64,000 nt of DNA from Polyangia bacterium (GTDB lineage: Bacteria > Myxococcota_A > Polyangia > Fen-1088), in the NCBI GenBank assembly GCA_036268875.1, contig DATATI010000023.1, forward strand, positions 24,783 through 88,782, written 5' to 3'. The position numbers were made by a program, and so were the translations under genes. The notes beneath the pieces were generated by a model. It searched no databases and was not told where the DNA came from. It was given only the letters and a program-made list of their open reading frames with translations. Of this stretch, positions 44,345-52,899 are shown piece by piece. The first letter of the stretch is position 1; every line of letters begins with the position of its first letter.

Positions 44345-46942
44345 GTGCATATTGCGTTCGGTCCATTGGCCTCGGTTCGCTTGGCGACCGTTGCGCTCCT
44401 TTGCGCCGTCAGTGGCCGTTCGGCGGCCGCTGCCGAACCGGCGCCTGCGCCGTCCGTCCACCCGCCCATTGTGATCGAGGAGCAGCGGCCCGCCTACCCG
44501 ACGGAAGCGCAAGCCACAGGCCTACGCGGGGATGTGGCCGTCATGGTGACCATCGATCCGCAAGGTGCCGTGACCGCCGTCGAGATAGCGCGGGGCGTGG
44601 CGCCTTCTCTTGATCACGCGGCGATGGAGGCAGCCAGCCGCTGGCGCTTTCTGCCCGCCACGCGCGAAGACGGGGTCGCGGTCGCCAGCCGGGTGCAACT
44701 GCTGTTTCATTTCGAACCCCCCACCGCGCCGGTTCCGTCGGCGGCGCCGGTGGCCGCGCCTCAAGCTGCTGCCACGCCGGTTGCTCCGTCTCAAGAGTCA
44801 CCGGCCGCAGCCAAGCGACCGACCGGGCCTGCCGCGCTGGACGTCACCGTCGTCGGACGTCGTCCGGCAACCAGCCGGGGCGCTTCCGACTTCCAGATCA
44901 AGGTCGGCGATCTGGCGCAGATCCCCCGGGCGAACGCCTCAGAGCTGTTGAAGCTGGCGCCGGGGATCTTGCTGACCAACGAAGGCGGGGAGGGCCACGC
45001 CGAGCAGGTGTTCCTGCGTGGCTTCGACGCGCGTGAGGGGCAGGACATCGAATTTTCCGTCGGCGGCGTGCCGATCAACGAAGCCGGCAACCTGCACGGG
45101 AACGGTTACGCCGACACGCACTTCATCATTCCGGAGCTGGTCGAAGGGCTGCGCGTGGTCGAAGGGCCGTTCGATCCGCGCCAGGGCAACTTCGCCGTCG
45201 CCGGCAGCGCTGACTACGATCTCGGCCTCGGCGAGCGGGGCCTGTCGGCGCGCTACACGCTGGGCAGTTTTGGCACCGAGCGCGTACTGGGATTGTGGGG
45301 ACCGCCCGGTGAGAGCACGCACACCTTCGGCGCTGCCGAGATCTACAAGACGCAAGGCTTCGGTCAGAACCGGGACGCGCAGCGCGGCTCGGCCATGGGG
45401 CAGTACGAAGGGCGCTTCGGCGAAAGTGGAACGTTTCGCCTGACCGCGCAGGCTTACGCCACTCACTTCCATTCCGCCGGCGTGGTCCGCGAGGACGACT
45501 ATCAGTCCGGACGCCTCGGGTTTTACGGCAGCTACGACCAACTGGCGACCACCCGGCAAGCCGTGCCCGAGGGCGGCGATGCCTCGCGCTATTCGTTGGC
45601 CGCGGACATCGAAACCCACGCCGGGGACACGCTGCTCACGCAGCAGGTCTTCGTCATCAAGCGCGACATGCGCCTCCTGGAAAACTTCACCGGGTTCTTG
45701 CTGGACGTTCAACAGCCGCTCCAGACCTTGCACAGCCAGCGCGGCGACATGCTGGATCTGAACGTTCACGAGCAGACGATCGGCGCCCGGGGCGCGGCTC
45801 GCCTGTCCGGCGATGCCTTCGGGCAACGACAGGAACTGGAACTTGGCTACTTTGCCCGCGGCGATCAGGCGGCCGGCACCCAGCAACGCCTGGAAGGGTC
45901 AACCGGCGTCCCGTATTTGACCGACACCGATCTGGTGTCGCAGATCGGCGACATCGGCCTTTACGGCGACGCCAACTTGCACCCGTGGCGTTGGCTCAGC
46001 CTGCGCGGCGGCGCGCGCGCCGAGTTGCTGTCGTACGACGTCCTCAACAACTGCGCCGCTCAAAGTGTCGCTCACCCGTCGACGACCAATCCGCCCATCA
46101 ACCAGAGTTGCCTCACCCAGCAGGACATGGGGCGCCCGCGCGAGCCCGATCAGGTGAGCGCCACGGCGACGACGGCGTTGCTGCCGCGGGCGTCGGTGCT
46201 GGTGGGGCCCTTCCGGCACGTGACCGTGTCGGCGAGTTACGGGAACGGGATTCGCTCGATCGATCCGAGCTACATCACCCAGGACATCAAGACCCCCTTC
46301 GCCAGCGTCAAAGCGTATGAAGCGGGCGTCGGCTACGCAGGGAGCCTTCGCGATGTCACGGTCGTCGCGCGGTCGGTGCTGTTCGAAACGGTCGTCGACA
46401 AGGATCTGATCTTCGACCAGACCGCGGGCCGCAACGTGATCGGCATCGGCACCACCCGGGCCGGTTGGCTGGGAGCCTTGCGTCTCAGCGGCTCGTTCTT
46501 CGACCAGTCGGCCAACCTGACGCTGGTCCGCGCCACCTTCAACGACGACCACGAGGCGGTTCCTTACGTTCCCGGCACCGTCTTTCGTTCCGACACGGCG
46601 TTATTTCACGCGCTGCCGCGATCGCTTTTCGGGCGACCGGTGAAGGCGTCGCTGGGCGCCGGCGTCACCTACGTCGGCCGCCGGCCCTTGCCGTACGGCG
46701 AGGTCAGCCAGGACATCCTCACCGTCGACGCGTCGGCGGCGCTGTCGTGGTCGCACTACGAAGTGCGCTTGCTGTCGACGAACCTGCTCAACAACCAATA
46801 TCGCCTGGGCGAATACAACTACGCCTCCGACTTCAAGAGCCAGTTGCCCAATCCGACGCTGGTTCCCGAGCGGACCTTCACGGCGGGCGCGCCGCGCGGA
46901 ATTTTCGCGACGTTCGGGATCAACTTTGGAGGTGCCCCATGA
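44345..46942 (+). CDS. TonB C-terminal domain fused to a TonB-dependent outer-membrane receptor
   Basis: The start is uncertain. The frame is open from GTG 44213, but GTG 44345 puts the signal peptide (VRLATVALLCAVSG then AAAA) near the N-terminus, giving 865 residues. Directly after comes a TonB-C domain: IVIEEQRPAYPTEAQATGLR, GDVAVMVTIDPQGAVTAVEI, WRFLPATRE. An Ala/Pro linker follows, then a TonB receptor plug (IPRANASELLKLAPGILLTN, VFLRGFDAREGQDIEFSVGG) and a barrel ending FGINFGGAP. The substrate may be a metal complex or siderophore, as it is encoded with ExbB, ExbD and TonB. The last bases overlap the next gene by 4 bp. Confidence 0.88.
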   Translation: MHIAFGPLASVRLATVALLCAVSGRSAAAAEPAPAPSVHPPIVIEEQRPAYPTEAQATGLRGDVAVMVTIDPQGAVTAVEIARGVAPSLDHAAMEAASRWRFLPATREDGVAVASRVQLLFHFEPPTAPVPSAAPVAAPQAAATPVAPSQESPAAAKRPTGPAALDVTVVGRRPATSRGASDFQIKVGDLAQIPRANASELLKLAPGILLTNEGGEGHAEQVFLRGFDAREGQDIEFSVGGVPINEAGNLHGNGYADTHFIIPELVEGLRVVEGPFDPRQGNFAVAGSADYDLGLGERGLSARYTLGSFGTERVLGLWGPPGESTHTFGAAEIYKTQGFGQNRDAQRGSAMGQYEGRFGESGTFRLTAQAYATHFHSAGVVREDDYQSGRLGFYGSYDQLATTRQAVPEGGDASRYSLAADIETHAGDTLLTQQVFVIKRDMRLLENFTGFLLDVQQPLQTLHSQRGDMLDLNVHEQTIGARGAARLSGDAFGQRQELELGYFARGDQAAGTQQRLEGSTGVPYLTDTDLVSQIGDIGLYGDANLHPWRWLSLRGGARAELLSYDVLNNCAAQSVAHPSTTNPPINQSCLTQQDMGRPREPDQVSATATTALLPRASVLVGPFRHVTVSASYGNGIRSIDPSYITQDIKTPFASVKAYEAGVGYAGSLRDVTVVARSVLFETVVDKDLIFDQTAGRNVIGIGTTRAGWLGALRLSGSFFDQSANLTLVRATFNDDHEAVPYVPGTVFRSDTALFHALPRSLFGRPVKASLGAGVTYVGRRPLPYGEVSQDILTVDASAALSWSHYEVRLLSTNLLNNQYRLGEYNYASDFKSQLPNPTLVPERTFTAGAPRGIFATFGINFGGAP

Positions 46943-47736
46943 GCGCGCGTTTCGCGTTGGCGGGTCTGTTCGTCGTCTGTCTCGCTCCTTGTCTTGCCTG
47001 CGTGGGCGACGCCGGCGGGGACACCGTCGACTTCCCGGTCGCCGCCGCCGGACCCGCGGACGCTGTGGCGGGCCAGCCACTCGTTTTCTCGCAAGAGGGA
47101 TGGGACATCACCCTGACCAAAGCGACGTTGCACGTCGGCGCCGTCTATATGGCCGAGAGTCCGCCTGTCTCTGGCGCGCAGGCCACTGGTTGCTACCTGC
47201 CCGACATGGATGTTTACGTCGTGCAAGAGACTTCGGGCCTGGACGTCGATCTGCTGTCGCCGACGCCGCAACCATTTCCAGCCCAGGGCCACGGCATCAC
47301 GCAGCCGCAGGCGGTGATTGGTCAGGTCTGGCTGGTTCACGGCGACATCAACACGGCGCCCGACAAGTTGGCGATGTTGATCGTTACCGGAACGGCCGCG
47401 CAAGGCGGGACGCAATTTTCGTTTTCGGGATCGATCACGATTGGCAGCAATCATCAGACCACGGGCGTGATCGCTGGCGGCAGCCCGATCTGCAAGCAAC
47501 GGATCATCACGCCCATCACGCCGGTTCCGGCGGTGATGTCCAGCGGCGGTCTCTTGCTGCGCATCGATCCGCGGACGCTCTTCAACTTCGATTTCAAGCA
47601 GCGGTCTACCGCCTCGCCGTCGGGCCCGTACCAGTTCAGCGATGACCCGGCGTCGTGGGACACGGCCAGCCAGAACCTCTACGGAAACCTGCACTCGACG
47701 GCGCCTTATTCGTTTTCATGGGTCGCCGGGTTCTGA
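46939..47736 (+). CDS. Lipoprotein of the TonB cluster, unknown function
   Basis: The 265-residue product starts at ATG 46939, 4 bp inside the receptor gene, with GGAGG 7 bp upstream. The signal ends VCLAPCLACVG. The beta-rich domain includes LVFSQEGWDITLTKATLHVG. This matches a segment of the next lipoprotein (AFVDGWDVQFTRLLVTVDKI), so the two share a fold. TGCYLPDMDVYV and SPICKQRI hold two further Cys. It is likely an outer-membrane lipoprotein that assists the receptor, perhaps binding its ligand. Confidence 0.72.
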   Translation: MSARFALAGLFVVCLAPCLACVGDAGGDTVDFPVAAAGPADAVAGQPLVFSQEGWDITLTKATLHVGAVYMAESPPVSGAQATGCYLPDMDVYVVQETSGLDVDLLSPTPQPFPAQGHGITQPQAVIGQVWLVHGDINTAPDKLAMLIVTGTAAQGGTQFSFSGSITIGSNHQTTGVIAGGSPICKQRIITPITPVPAVMSSGGLLLRIDPRTLFNFDFKQRSTASPSGPYQFSDDPASWDTASQNLYGNLHSTAPYSFSWVAGF

Positions 47737-47762
47737 AAACCAAAATGACAAGGAGACTGAAG

Positions 47763-49148
47763 ATGCAACGGATGAACATGGTCAGGGGTGGCGGGTTGCT
47801 GGTGACGCTGGCGTTCGTCGCTTGCTCCAGCAGCAGTCCGTCGGTGAACGGCACCGGCGGAGCCACCGGTAGCGGCGGCGGAACCGGCGGAACCGGGACT
47901 GGCGGAAGCGAAATGGACGGTGGTTCCAGCGACGGTGGCGTGACGCTGAAGGCGTTCACCAAGCCGGCCGACCCCGGGAATGGCGGCATCATCTTCGCTG
48001 CGTCGGGCGAGGTGCTGGCGCTCTCGGGTTACGCCTTTCCGCCCGCGAACGCCGGCGATCCAGCGTTCGTCGACGGCTGGGACGTGCAGTTCACCCGACT
48101 ATTGGTCACCGTCGACAAGATCAAGCTATCGACCAATCCGGACTACAACCCGGATCAGTCCATGCTGATGGCCAACGCGCTGGTCGCCGAGGTCGACGGG
48201 CCGTGGGCAGTCGACCTCGCTCATGGTGACAACAGTTATCTGCCGGGTAAAGGCGGTCAGGGCGAGGAGGCGGTTCCGATCGCGGCGCTTGTGAAACAAA
48301 ATCAGCCCGCCGGCAACAGCGCGCCTTTTCTCACCGATGGGACGCGGTACGCCTTCGGCTTCGACACCGTGGCGGCGACCGCGGCGGCCATGAACGTGAA
48401 CCTCGACGCCGACGGATTGGTGGATTACGGCGAGATGATCCAGGACCAGTGCGCCGTGATGTACGTCGGCGTGGCGACCTTCAAGGGCGGCGTCGTCACG
48501 GCCACCACCGGCAACATGGCGGACTACACCAAGTGCAACAGCGATCCCGAGTACGCGAACTGGCCGAAGACGGTGAACTTCCGCCTCTGCTTCAAGTCGC
48601 CGACCTCGTACGTGAACTGTCAGAACCCCGACAACGATCCGGCCAAGCCCCTGGCCGGCGAGGAGCACGAGCGTGGAATCGCCTTCGATGCGACCAAGTC
48701 CATCATCGGGCAGGTCACCATCCACACCGACCATCCGTTCTGGGACAGCGTCCTGCACGATTCACCGGCGCACTTCGATCAGTTTGCGGCCCGGGTCGTG
48801 CCTCCGTCGACCGATGGCGGCGTGGCGGCGGATGGTGGCGCGACGTCGACGCCGACGGTGACACTGGACATGACCATGGGCGTTGATTACCGCTCCTACA
48901 CCGACGCGCAAGGCAACCCGCTCAAGTGGCGTTATTGCATGGATCCACCGACGGACAGTCATGCCCAGTTCACCGGGGCCATGGCCTTCGATCCGCAGAG
49001 CGTGGCCCATGCGACGGGGACCGATCGCACGACCGGTCTGCTCGATTACTACGACTTCGCAACTTACAACCAGAGCACCCAGGGTCACCTCAACTCTGAT
49101 GGTCTGTGCGCGCTCCAGCGTCACTACTACCAGATGACGTTGCCTTAG
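47763..49148 (+). CDS. Lipoprotein of the TonB cluster, paralogous to the preceding one
   Basis: The ATG at 47763 (AGGAG 7 bp upstream) gives 461 residues. The signal ends VTLAFVACSSSS, then a Gly/Thr linker. The globular part includes VLALSGYAFPPANAG and AFVDGWDVQFTRLLVTVDKI, the latter shared with the previous gene. Cys residues occur in a few spaced positions (DQCAVMYVG, KCNSDPEYAN, FRLCFKSPTSYVNCQNPDN). HTDHPFWDSVLHDSPAHFDQ is His/Asp-rich and a candidate metal site. Function is unknown. The following 105 bases hold a terminator-like structure before ExbB. Confidence 0.72.
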   Translation: MQRMNMVRGGGLLVTLAFVACSSSSPSVNGTGGATGSGGGTGGTGTGGSEMDGGSSDGGVTLKAFTKPADPGNGGIIFAASGEVLALSGYAFPPANAGDPAFVDGWDVQFTRLLVTVDKIKLSTNPDYNPDQSMLMANALVAEVDGPWAVDLAHGDNSYLPGKGGQGEEAVPIAALVKQNQPAGNSAPFLTDGTRYAFGFDTVAATAAAMNVNLDADGLVDYGEMIQDQCAVMYVGVATFKGGVVTATTGNMADYTKCNSDPEYANWPKTVNFRLCFKSPTSYVNCQNPDNDPAKPLAGEEHERGIAFDATKSIIGQVTIHTDHPFWDSVLHDSPAHFDQFAARVVPPSTDGGVAADGGATSTPTVTLDMTMGVDYRSYTDAQGNPLKWRYCMDPPTDSHAQFTGAMAFDPQSVAHATGTDRTTGLLDYYDFATYNQSTQGHLNSDGLCALQRHYYQMTLP

Positions 49149-49156
49149 ATCCGACG

Positions 49157-49231
49157 CGGGCGGCGGCCAGCGGGGTGCTGGCGCGGCGATGAAAGTCACC
49201 GGGAGGAGGGCTGGCCCGCCGCCCGTTTTTT
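49157..49231 (+). terminator. Rho-independent terminator/attenuator upstream of exbB
   Basis: CGGGCGGCGGCCAGC (49157-49171) pairs with GCTGGCCCGCCGCCCG (49210-49225) with one bulged C. TTTTTT (49226-49231) follows. A smaller perfect hairpin GCCAGC-GGGGT-GCTGGC (49166-49182) uses the same left-arm bases, so the two structures exclude each other. It lies between the lipoprotein stop and the exbB ribosome site. Confidence 0.65.
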
Positions 49232-49253
49232 GTGCAGCGAGAGGAGTGACCAG

Positions 49254-49961
49254 ATGAATGTGATTGAATCGGTCAAGCAGGTGCTGTTGGCGTCGGGGGC
49301 GGGTTGGGTGTTGTGGTTGCTGGGGATGCTGTCGGTCAGCAGCTTGGCGCTGGCCGTCGAGCGCTGGCTTTACCTGCGACGCAAGGGGGGCGATCTCGAG
49401 GCGCTGGCCCGTAGTCTGGATGAACCGCTGGGTCAGGGCGACATCGCCGGCGCGCAGCGATTGCTGGCCGCCAGCCCGACCAGCGCCGCTCGCATCGCCG
49501 GCGCTGGTCTGCGGTTGGCCGATCGCGGGAGCCATTCTGCCGAAAAAGCGATGGCCAGCGCGTCGGCGCTGGAACGTGGCCGTCTGGAACGTTGGCTGGC
49601 ATTCCTGGCCACCGTCGGCAACAACGCTCCGTTCGTGGGTCTCTTCGGCACCGTGGTCGGCGTCATCCACGCCTTCGAAGAGTTGGGGCACGGCGCGCCT
49701 GGCCATGGCGCGACGGCGGCGGGGCAGGTCGCCTCGCAGGCGGTGATGGCCAGCATCGCGGAGGCGCTGGTGGCGACGGCGGTGGGAATCCTGGTGGCGC
49801 TGCCGGCGGTGGCGGCTTACAACTACCTGCAAAGGAAAGTGGCCTCTTTGTTGGCGGGCGCCGACGTGCTGACGAACCTGGTGCTGGCGTACATCGCCGA
49901 CGGCCAGCACGGACCGCGCCGCGCGCCGCAACTGAAAGAGGTGGCGGATGGCGCAGCCTAG
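49254..49961 (+). CDS. exbB: MotA/TolQ/ExbB family proton channel protein
   Basis: The 235-residue product from ATG 49254 has GAGAGGAG just upstream. Three membrane segments are visible: VLWLLGMLSVSSLALAV (about 17-35), FLATVGNNAPFVGLFGTVVG (about 119-140) and VMASIAEALVATAVGILVAL (about 162-182). These, with the GLFGTVVGVIHAFEEL signature, are standard for ExbB. It assembles with ExbD to pass proton-motive force to TonB. It overlaps exbD by 14 bp. Confidence 0.93.
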   Translation: MNVIESVKQVLLASGAGWVLWLLGMLSVSSLALAVERWLYLRRKGGDLEALARSLDEPLGQGDIAGAQRLLAASPTSAARIAGAGLRLADRGSHSAEKAMASASALERGRLERWLAFLATVGNNAPFVGLFGTVVGVIHAFEELGHGAPGHGATAAGQVASQAVMASIAEALVATAVGILVALPAVAAYNYLQRKVASLLAGADVLTNLVLAYIADGQHGPRRAPQLKEVADGAA

Positions 49962-50370
49962 CGGCCAGGATGCCGGCGGAATCATCGCCGGCATCAACGT
50001 CACGCCGCTGGTCGACGTGATGCTGGTGCTGCTGGTGATCTTCATCGTCACGGCCAAGATCATCGTCACGCCCGCGGTGCCGATGGATCTGCCCCGCGCC
50101 GCCCACGGCGAAGAAGTGCAGGTGGTGTTGTCAGTGATCGTTCCGGCGGGCGGCCCGATGCTGGTCAACGGCGCCGCGTTGCCGAACGACGACGCGCTGG
50201 AAGCGAGCGCGGGCGTGGCGCTGGCCGGCGATCCGGAGCTGCGGGCGGTGATTTCCGCCGACGGATCGATCCCGCACCGGCGCATCGTGCACCTGCTGGA
50301 TCTGCTTCGCGGCGCGGGCGTCAGTCGCGTCGCCTTCGGGGCGTTGCCGGTGGACGATCGATCGCGGTGA
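49948..50370 (+). CDS. exbD: ExbD/TolR family biopolymer transport protein
   Basis: The 140 residues carry the short N-terminus and a single membrane helix, with the essential proton-relay Asp in NVTPLVDVMLVLLVIFIVTA (Asp23). A periplasmic TolR fold follows, ending VSRVAFGALPVDD. It overlaps exbB by 14 bp and the TonB gene by 4 bp (GTGA), so the three are one translational unit. Confidence 0.92.
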   Translation: MAQPSGQDAGGIIAGINVTPLVDVMLVLLVIFIVTAKIIVTPAVPMDLPRAAHGEEVQVVLSVIVPAGGPMLVNGAALPNDDALEASAGVALAGDPELRAVISADGSIPHRRIVHLLDLLRGAGVSRVAFGALPVDDRSR

Positions 50371-51221
50371 AAGGTCCTTTGAACGACCAGGAGATGAACG
50401 AGGTGAACGAGACGGTGGGCCGTGCGGTGGCGGACCACCCACGGATTGTCGATCTGGTGTTCGAGCCGGAGGCGGGTGGCAAGACGCGCCGCCTTCTCGC
50501 CGGTCTGGGCACGGTGACCGCGCTTTACGCAATCGTGATTGGTTTCATCGGCGGCCTGGGCCAGTCGGCCGGACCGTGGAGCGCCGAAATGGCCGCTCGG
50601 ATTCACGACGCCATCGCTGTCGAACGGAGCGTCGAGGTGACACCCCCGCCCCCGCCACCGCCGTCGCTGCCGACCGAAGCGCCCGCTGCCCCGCTGGCCG
50701 CCGCTCCGCGCGCTCGTCGGCCGGCGCCCAGTCGCGCGCGTCCGGCTGCTCCCGCACAAGCTGGCGCTTTGGCCGCGGTGTCCTCGGATCCCGTCGACCT
50801 CACCGGAACCGCGTTCGTGGTCGGTTCAAGCGCCCAGTACGCAGGCGGCACCACCATGGCGGCTGGAACCAGCACGAAACCGGTCACGGGCGCTGTCGCG
50901 CCGGGCGGCACCGGCGATGGATCAGCGAGTGCCAAGCACAGCCTGGCCCGCCCCGTTTCTCTGGACCAAGAGGCGTGGTCATGTCCCTGGCCCGCAGAGG
51001 CGGATGCCGAGCAGGTCGACCAGCAAACCGTCGTCATCCGGGTCGTCGTGCGGGCCGACGGACGCGCCGAGCGGGTGGAGGTGGTCACCGATCCCGGCCT
51101 CGGGTTCGGCCGCGCCGCGCGCGCCTGCGCCCTGGGGACGCGGTTTCAGCCCGCGCGCGACAGTGCCGGCGAATCGATCGCGGCGGCCTCTCCACCCATT
51201 CGGGTGCATTTTTTTCGATGA
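50367..51221 (+). CDS. tonB: Energy transducer TonB
   Basis: The 284 residues start at GTG 50367. About 40 cytoplasmic residues (FEPEAGGKTRRLLAG) precede one membrane helix (LGTVTALYAIVIGFIGGL). A Pro/Ala-rich periplasmic rod with TPPPPPPPSLP follows. The C-terminus resembles a TonB domain (TVVIRVVVRADGRAERVEVV, ARACALGTRFQPARD). It carries no invariant YP box, so it is divergent. It should couple ExbBD to the fused receptor at 44345. The small lipoprotein gene overlaps its stop by 4 bp. Confidence 0.85.
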   Translation: MKGPLNDQEMNEVNETVGRAVADHPRIVDLVFEPEAGGKTRRLLAGLGTVTALYAIVIGFIGGLGQSAGPWSAEMAARIHDAIAVERSVEVTPPPPPPPSLPTEAPAAPLAAAPRARRPAPSRARPAAPAQAGALAAVSSDPVDLTGTAFVVGSSAQYAGGTTMAAGTSTKPVTGAVAPGGTGDGSASAKHSLARPVSLDQEAWSCPWPAEADAEQVDQQTVVIRVVVRADGRAERVEVVTDPGLGFGRAARACALGTRFQPARDSAGESIAAASPPIRVHFFR

Positions 51222-51535
51222 GCGCAGGGGCGAAGAATTTCGGGTTGACCTTGGCGCTGACGATCGTCTTTGGGGCCATTGCCTTTGCTGGATGCCGTCG
51301 CCGCGCCGCCACCACCGACGATTGCCGGGCAGTGCTGGATCGCCTGGTCCATCTGGAGTTGGCTGAATCGGGTTTTCGCGATCCGGTTCTTGCCACGCGC
51401 TGGACCCGTGAGCTGGGCCGGAAGTTGACGCCACAGCTTGAAGGTTGCGTGGGCAAACGGGTTCCGATCGACCTGCCTGCCTGCCTGGCTGCCGCTCGAA
51501 CGCCCGAAGAGATTGCCCACCGATGTCTGAAATGA
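51218..51535 (+). CDS. Small Cys-containing lipoprotein ending the TonB operon
   Basis: The 105 residues begin with a lipoprotein signal ending FGAIAFAGCRRR. The helical mature part has Cys residues in DDCRAVLDRLVHLELAESGF, LEGCVGKR, PACLAAARTPEEIAHRCL. It is coupled to TonB by ATGA overlap. Its conserved coupling to exbBD-tonB suggests an accessory role in energy transfer or assembly. No family is recognised. Confidence 0.7.
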   Translation: MSAGAKNFGLTLALTIVFGAIAFAGCRRRAATTDDCRAVLDRLVHLELAESGFRDPVLATRWTRELGRKLTPQLEGCVGKRVPIDLPACLAAARTPEEIAHRCLK

Positions 51536-51566
51536 CTGCGACAATATTTTCGCTGAAGGAGGGGCC

Positions 51567-51866
51567 ATGAATAGCCGTCCAATGACCGGCGTGATCTTCG
51601 CCGCGCACGCTCGCTACCGAGCTTTGCTGCGATGGATGTCCGGCCTATTTCTTGTTATCGTCGTCGTCGCCGCCACACAAAGTAGTTGCGGAGACGGAAG
51701 CTTCGACTGTTGCGAGTGTACTTATATGGGGCCGTCCTGTTCGGGACACTTTGGTCCCATGCGATTTCCCAACGGCATCACCCGCAGCGGGTGCGGCAGC
51801 GTGTGCCAGGCTGCCCAGACCTGTCCGGTCGAGGAGGTCATAGTCGATAACGGCTGTCCAGAGTGA
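51567..51866 (+). CDS. Small Cys-rich lipoprotein
   Basis: The 99-residue protein starts at ATG 51567 with AAGGAGG 6 bp upstream. A membrane segment (GLFLVIVVVAATQSSC) is followed by a lipobox-like SSC. The mature 58 residues contain eight further Cys (FDCCECTYMGPSCSG, GCGSVCQAAQTC, NGCPE), suggesting a disulfide knot. No homologue is recognised. Confidence 0.7.
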   Translation: MNSRPMTGVIFAAHARYRALLRWMSGLFLVIVVVAATQSSCGDGSFDCCECTYMGPSCSGHFGPMRFPNGITRSGCGSVCQAAQTCPVEEVIVDNGCPE

Positions 51867-51973
51867 CCGAGTTCCATTGTCCGCGTCAGGGTGACCCGGT
51901 GATGTACGCACAACGCAGTTCCGAAACGGCGCCACAGGACGTGGTGGCGCCGACAATCCCGAGGAGTTTTTCC

Positions 51974-52846
51974 ATGCCTTTTTGTGATGCTCGGTTACCG
52001 GTTGGTGGCACCAGTTGGCCCGCCTGGCTGTGCGGCTTGGCGTTGATCGCGGCGCCGTCGATCGGTTGTGGAGGCTCCTCGCCGGCGCGCGCTGGCACCG
52101 GCGGTCAAGGCGGTGGCGCGGCGGGCGTGGACGACGCCGGCAGCGACGAGGGCGGCGATGCGCCGGCGGTCGGGGACGGAGCCAACACCGACGGCGCCGC
52201 CAGCACGTTGGGTGGCTGCATCGACAAGGTCGGCGGCACCAACACCTCGCCGATGATCGTCAATCACCCCGACGGCATCTGCGACACCTACGGCAGCTTC
52301 ACCTTGACCGTGCATCAGTCCGCCGCAACCACCGCCGTCAACGTGACCCTGTTCCGCGTCGACAACACCGGCCTCAACCTCGGCGCGTCGGACAACCACT
52401 ATAAGTCAGGCGTGTGGAGCACCAGCGCCGGTGCCCAGAACATCCCAGGAAACTATGTCGCCCATCTTTTCATCGCCACCACCCCCACCCCCGGGCCCGA
52501 CGACTTTCAAGCCCTGACCGATCCGCTGACGTTGAACTTGTCCGAAGGCGACCACACGCTCTACTTCTTCGCCGACGGCGACGACATGAATGGGGGCACG
52601 TACGGCTTCGGGATCAACGTGTGGGTGATCGGCGATGTCCCCAGCGGTCCGTCGCTGTCGGGCTTCGAGGCCGTGCCGGGCGGCGCCCTGGCCGCCGACG
52701 CAACGATGGGTTGCTCGCCCGCCTATGATGGAACCTGCGGCAACAGCGCGCACACCCTGGTGGTGGGCGTCGTGGGGTTGACGTCATTCACCGTGGCCGG
52801 CGTCGGTGGCGCAGCCGCGCCCGTCGACGGGGGAACGTCCGACTAA
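51974..52846 (+). CDS. Lipoprotein with a beta-rich domain, unknown function
   Basis: ATG 51974 is chosen because GAGGAG lies 7 bp upstream; the frame is open from 51863 but without a signal near its start. The signal ends LALIAAPSIGCGGS, followed by a Gly/Asp linker to about 85. The domain has GGCIDKVGGTNTSPMIVNHP, an Ig-like strand series (YGSFTLTVHQSAATTAVNVT), and LTLNLSEGDHTLYFFADGDD near 215. The end is Gly/Ala-rich with a final Cys pair (MGCSPAYDGTCG). Surface role inferred. Confidence 0.7.
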   Translation: MPFCDARLPVGGTSWPAWLCGLALIAAPSIGCGGSSPARAGTGGQGGGAAGVDDAGSDEGGDAPAVGDGANTDGAASTLGGCIDKVGGTNTSPMIVNHPDGICDTYGSFTLTVHQSAATTAVNVTLFRVDNTGLNLGASDNHYKSGVWSTSAGAQNIPGNYVAHLFIATTPTPGPDDFQALTDPLTLNLSEGDHTLYFFADGDDMNGGTYGFGINVWVIGDVPSGPSLSGFEAVPGGALAADATMGCSPAYDGTCGNSAHTLVVGVVGLTSFTVAGVGGAAAPVDGGTSD

Positions 52847-52899
52847 AAGGCGCAATCCGGCGGGAGACCTCGAAAAGCCGTTCGTACGGGCGATCGCCG

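Noticed and set aside
48762..50759. A 665-codon minus-strand frame
   Set aside because: It is antisense to lipoprotein, exbB, exbD and tonB, which have clear families and overlapping starts.
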